Part shown: positions 61,453 through 64,000 of the stretch, piece after piece | Layout of the letters: every line of letters begins with the position of its first letter | How positions within the stretch are numbered: position 1 is the first letter of the stretch | Source of the DNA: Desulfurispirillum indicum S5 | GTDB lineage: Bacteria > Chrysiogenota > Chrysiogenetes > Chrysiogenales > Chrysiogenaceae | Assembly: GCF_000177635.2 (NCBI RefSeq) | Contig: NC_014836.1 | Coordinates: 291,501 to 355,500 of the forward strand | Reading direction: 5' to 3' | DNA: 64,000 nt | The notes under the pieces: generated by a model | Databases searched by the model: none | What the model was told of the DNA's origin: nothing | Seen by the model: only the letters and a program-made list of their open reading frames with translations | Translations under genes and position numbers: made by a program

Positions 61453-63606
61453 TCAGCCTCCCCGGCGCCAGCGGTGGAATCGCTCCACCCACTGCAGCAG
61501 TTTGACCGGGGCGTGGGCCTTCTTCCAGTTTCCGGCGGCAAAGCGATTGGCTTCGGCGTAGGTGGGGTAGATGTGGATGGTTCCCAGCACCTTGCCCATT
61601 CCCAGTCCATGCTTCATGGCCAGTATCCACTCACTGATGATATCTCCCGCCCGGGGCCCCACAATGGTAACGCCCAGTATTTTGTCCTTGCCCGGTGGCG
61701 TCAGTACCTTGATAAACCCCTGGGCGCAATCATCGGCGATGGCCCGGTCCAGGTCGGCCAGGTCGTAGCGGGTGACTTCATGGGTCACGCCCTTTTCCCT
61801 GGCTTCCCGTTCACTGAGGCCAACCCTTGCCACTTCAGGGCTGGTGAAGGTGCACCAGGGAATGACCCGATAGTCCACCCGCAGCTTGTGCAGGGGGCGC
61901 AGCAGGGCATTGATGCAGGCGTAACCGGCCTGGTGGGAAGCGGTGTGGGTGAACTGGTAGGGACCGGCCACATCGCCACAGGCGTAGATATTGGGAATGG
62001 TGGTTCGCAGGTATTTGTCGGTAACAATGGTGCCATCGGCAGCCGTCTCTATGCCCAGCTCCGCCAGGCCGAAATCTTCGGTGCGCGGTTTGCGTCCCAA
62101 GGCGACCAGAATGGCATCGCAAACTATGGCGAACTCCTGCCCCGTTTCACGGTCAACCGCCAGCAGGGCTGGTGAATTCTCACCGGAACTCTGCACTTCC
62201 CTGGCTTCATGGTTGACCAGAACTTCGACCCCTTCGCCCTGCAGCACGTTGGCCATCAGCTGCGCCACGTCCCGGTCCTCCTTGGGCAGCAGCTGTGCAT
62301 TGCGCTGGACAATGGTCACTGCGGAGCCAAGGCGCGCAAAGGCCTGAGCCAGTTCGCAGCCAATGGGGCCGCCCCCCAGTACTACCAGGCGCTGGGGCAG
62401 GGCTTTCATGTCCCAGATGGTATCGCTGGTGTAGTGGGGAATCTGTGCCAGTCCCGGCAGATCGGGAGTCCACGGGGAGGCGCCAGTGGCGATGAGAATG
62501 CTGCGGGTGCTGATGGTCTGGTCGCCTACCTTCACATGGTACGGGTCTACAATGCGGGCGTGGCCGTGCAGGCAGTGGGTCCCCAGCTCATCCTGGTAGC
62601 GCTCCACGCTGTCGTGGGGTTCAATGCGGGCAATGGCGGCGCGGACGTGATCCATAACCCGTTCAAAGTCCAGGGCCTGCTCCTGCCACGGCATGCCCAG
62701 TTTGTTTCCCTGGCGCTGGATATGGCGCACCTTGGCCGCGTGCAGCAGGGCCTTGCTGGGGACACAGCCCGTATTCAGGCAGTCACCGCCCATCTTGTCC
62801 CGCTCGATCAGGGCTACGCGGGCCTTCAGGGTGCGCCCCACATAGGCGCTGACCAGTCCTGCAGATCCGGCACCGATAATGGCCAGATCGTAGTCAAAGC
62901 GCTTGGGTTTGGGGAAGCGCACCAGGCGTTTGCGGGCCACCAGCAGCTCCACCACTTTTTTGGCGACGAGGGGAAAAACGCCGATCAGGGCAAAGGAGAA
63001 AATCAGCGCAGGTGAGAGAATGCCCTGCAGGGAATCGAGCCGAGCCAGCTGGGTTCCCGCGTTGACATAGACCGCCGTGCCCGCCAGCATGCCCACCTGG
63101 CTGACCGCAAAGAACGTGACCGTGCGCATGGGGGTCAGGGCCATGAGAATATTGATGAGAAAAAACGGAAAGACGGGGATCAGCCGCAGGGTAAAGAGGT
63201 AAAAGGCCCCTTCGCGTTCCACACCGGCATTGACGCGTTTGAGGTGCTCTCCAAAGCGCTGTTGGACAAAATCACGCAAGAGAAAGCGCGCCACCAGGAA
63301 GGCACAGGTAGCACCGATGGTGCTGGCAAAGGAGACCGCCACCAGCCCGGTAGCAAAGCCGAAGATGGCCCCGCCCGCCAGGGTCATGATTACCGCCCCC
63401 GGAATAGAGAGGGCCGTAACCACCACATAGAGAGCCATGTACAGGGCGATGACCGGCGCCTGGTTGTCGCGGTAGTAATTCACCAGCTGCCCATGCTGGC
63501 TTTTGAGGGCATCCAGGCTCAAATAGGTCCCGAAAAAGTGGGAGAGAACAAGCCAGGCCGCTGCCAGCAGGGCCAGGATGGCGACAATACGTAAAGTGGA
63601 TTTCAT
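61453..63606 (-). CDS. Fusion: TVP38/VTT membrane domain plus FAD pyridine-nucleotide disulfide oxidoreductase
   Basis: 717 residues. N-terminal ~220: TVP38/TMEM64-type VTT domain with five to six helices and GAVIMTLAGGAIFGFATGLVAVSFASTIGATCAFLVARFL and RLIPVFPFFLINI. The rest is a class I flavin disulfide reductase: FAD GAGSAG (245-250), redox-active C276/C281 (GGDCLNTGCVPSKAL), NAD motif GGGPIGCELAQAF and dimer interface IHIYPTYAEA. It resembles mercuric reductase without the metal-binding domain or C-terminal CC, so mercury is not implied. Substrate unknown; such fusions are known in databases. Confidence 0.93.
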   Translation of the reverse strand: MKSTLRIVAILALLAAAWLVLSHFFGTYLSLDALKSQHGQLVNYYRDNQAPVIALYMALYVVVTALSIPGAVIMTLAGGAIFGFATGLVAVSFASTIGATCAFLVARFLLRDFVQQRFGEHLKRVNAGVEREGAFYLFTLRLIPVFPFFLINILMALTPMRTVTFFAVSQVGMLAGTAVYVNAGTQLARLDSLQGILSPALIFSFALIGVFPLVAKKVVELLVARKRLVRFPKPKRFDYDLAIIGAGSAGLVSAYVGRTLKARVALIERDKMGGDCLNTGCVPSKALLHAAKVRHIQRQGNKLGMPWQEQALDFERVMDHVRAAIARIEPHDSVERYQDELGTHCLHGHARIVDPYHVKVGDQTISTRSILIATGASPWTPDLPGLAQIPHYTSDTIWDMKALPQRLVVLGGGPIGCELAQAFARLGSAVTIVQRNAQLLPKEDRDVAQLMANVLQGEGVEVLVNHEAREVQSSGENSPALLAVDRETGQEFAIVCDAILVALGRKPRTEDFGLAELGIETAADGTIVTDKYLRTTIPNIYACGDVAGPYQFTHTASHQAGYACINALLRPLHKLRVDYRVIPWCTFTSPEVARVGLSEREAREKGVTHEVTRYDLADLDRAIADDCAQGFIKVLTPPGKDKILGVTIVGPRAGDIISEWILAMKHGLGMGKVLGTIHIYPTYAEANRFAAGNWKKAHAPVKLLQWVERFHRWRRGG

Positions 63607-63753
63607 GGGTGCTCACATAATAGTTGATTGCGATTCGACATTCTGGATAGTGTACGTCCAGCTGCTTGTTCACGCATCCCGTATTTCGCCGTGGGATGGA
63701 AAAGGTTACCCGCTGAGTAGCTATATCGCGGAATACTGAAACAAGGACACCTG

Positions 63754-64000
63754 ATGCCCCGCTCCAGCCATACCGACCAGCAGCTGGCCCAGGCCATGCG
63801 CAAGGCCCAGACTGGTGACCAGAGCGCCTACCACCAGCTGCTGGTGAAAATCACCCCCATGATCCGGGGCTTCCTCGCCAAACGCCTGGGAGGCCATGAG
63901 GATCTGGAAGACCGGGTACAGGACGTGTTGCTGGCCATTCACCGTGCCAGCCACACCTTCAACACCGAGCGCTCCTTCCTGAACTGGATGTTTGCCATTG
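63754..64000 (+). CDS. ECF-type RNA polymerase sigma factor, 5' part
   Basis: The first 82 residues are in the window; it runs off the right edge. The sequence shows the sigma-70 region 2 of ECF factors: AQTGDQSAYHQLLVKITPMIRGFLAKRLGGHEDLEDRVQDVLLAIHRASHTFNTERSFLNWMFAI (helix 1 to region 2.2-2.3, with the DLEDRVQDVLLAI motif). Extracytoplasmic-function sigma factor, whose target is unknown and whose anti-sigma factor would lie past the edge. Divergent from the flavoprotein operon. Confidence 0.88.
   Translation, partial: MPRSSHTDQQLAQAMRKAQTGDQSAYHQLLVKITPMIRGFLAKRLGGHEDLEDRVQDVLLAIHRASHTFNTERSFLNWMFAI

Noticed and set aside
61453-63606. Mercuric reductase
   Set aside because: There is no N-terminal heavy-metal domain, no C-terminal Cys-Cys pair and no mer genes; only the general disulfide-reductase core is shared.

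Overview
The window comes from a Gram-negative, nitrogen-fixing bacterium with moderately high GC. Visible traits are outer-glycan glycosyltransferases, FKBP/Hfq/GlnE housekeeping genes, NifA/sigma-54-type nif promoters, a short-form HisG, an HD-GYP protein and a Cache-type chemoreceptor. I lean towards a Desulfurispirillum-like (Chrysiogenota) or delta-proteobacterium-like anaerobe, but this is an impression from gene content, not a computed placement.

Layout. 1-4.3 kb: the 3' end of a PHP histidinol phosphatase, a SRPBCC-YihY pair, a chemoreceptor and an FKBP isomerase. 4.3-11 kb: a nitrogen-fixation region with divergent draG/draT (reversible ADP-ribosylation of nitrogenase reductase), then nifZ and a nif-type 2[4Fe-4S] ferredoxin divergent from nifE-nifN-nifX. 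The nif promoters are readable: a sigma-54 site on each strand and a shared perfect NifA site. nifHDK are not in the window. 11-15.5 kb: a patchwork of repeats, a HEPN-MNT toxin-antitoxin pair, a guanidine-II riboswitch with gdx/sugE, a YbdG-like MscS channel, and a NifX-associated gene stranded 4 kb from nifX. 15.6-27 kb: an RRM protein, a SulP-USP pair, a 23S rRNA methyltransferase, a cupin, murA-hisG, a GxxExxY gene inside a repeat-bounded element, glnE, an MBL hydrolase and hfq. 27.4-35 kb: an AT-rich block of eight surface-glycan genes, probably acquired. 35-48 kb: mostly minus strand, with methylmalonyl-CoA epimerase, HD-GYP, IclR, serS, a TRIC channel, leuA, pssA, psd, and a compact operon encoding a GspE ATPase, a GspF platform protein, two unrecognised helical proteins and a prepilin-like protein. 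48-54.5 kb: sucC-sucD-maeB and rmuC. 55-64 kb: a four-gene operon (serine hydrolase, glsA, NUDIX, tag), an AAA ATPase with a paired-palindrome upstream region, a glycosyltransferase pair with a TVP38-flavoprotein fusion, and the start of an ECF sigma factor.

Three families of intergenic elements recur. Family A is a ~124-bp imperfect hairpin bounded by CAGGCTGCTGAAAAG-like inverted ends (5309, 25739, 55061, and a deleted copy at 58577). Family B is a ~410-bp mosaic with strong terminal hairpins (6313, partial at 11733, 54807). Family C is bounded by AAAAGGCA/TGCCTTTT and carries the GxxExxY gene at 22138, but is gene-less between nifE and nifN at 9117. One A copy lies inside a B copy, direct evidence that A has moved.

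Best candidates for something not well described: the GxxExxY element and its solo derivative in the nif operon; the gspE-gspF mini-operon with its private promoter and palindrome; and the AAA-ATPase gene with twin mirror-image palindromes. No tRNA, rRNA, transposase or CRISPR array was found.
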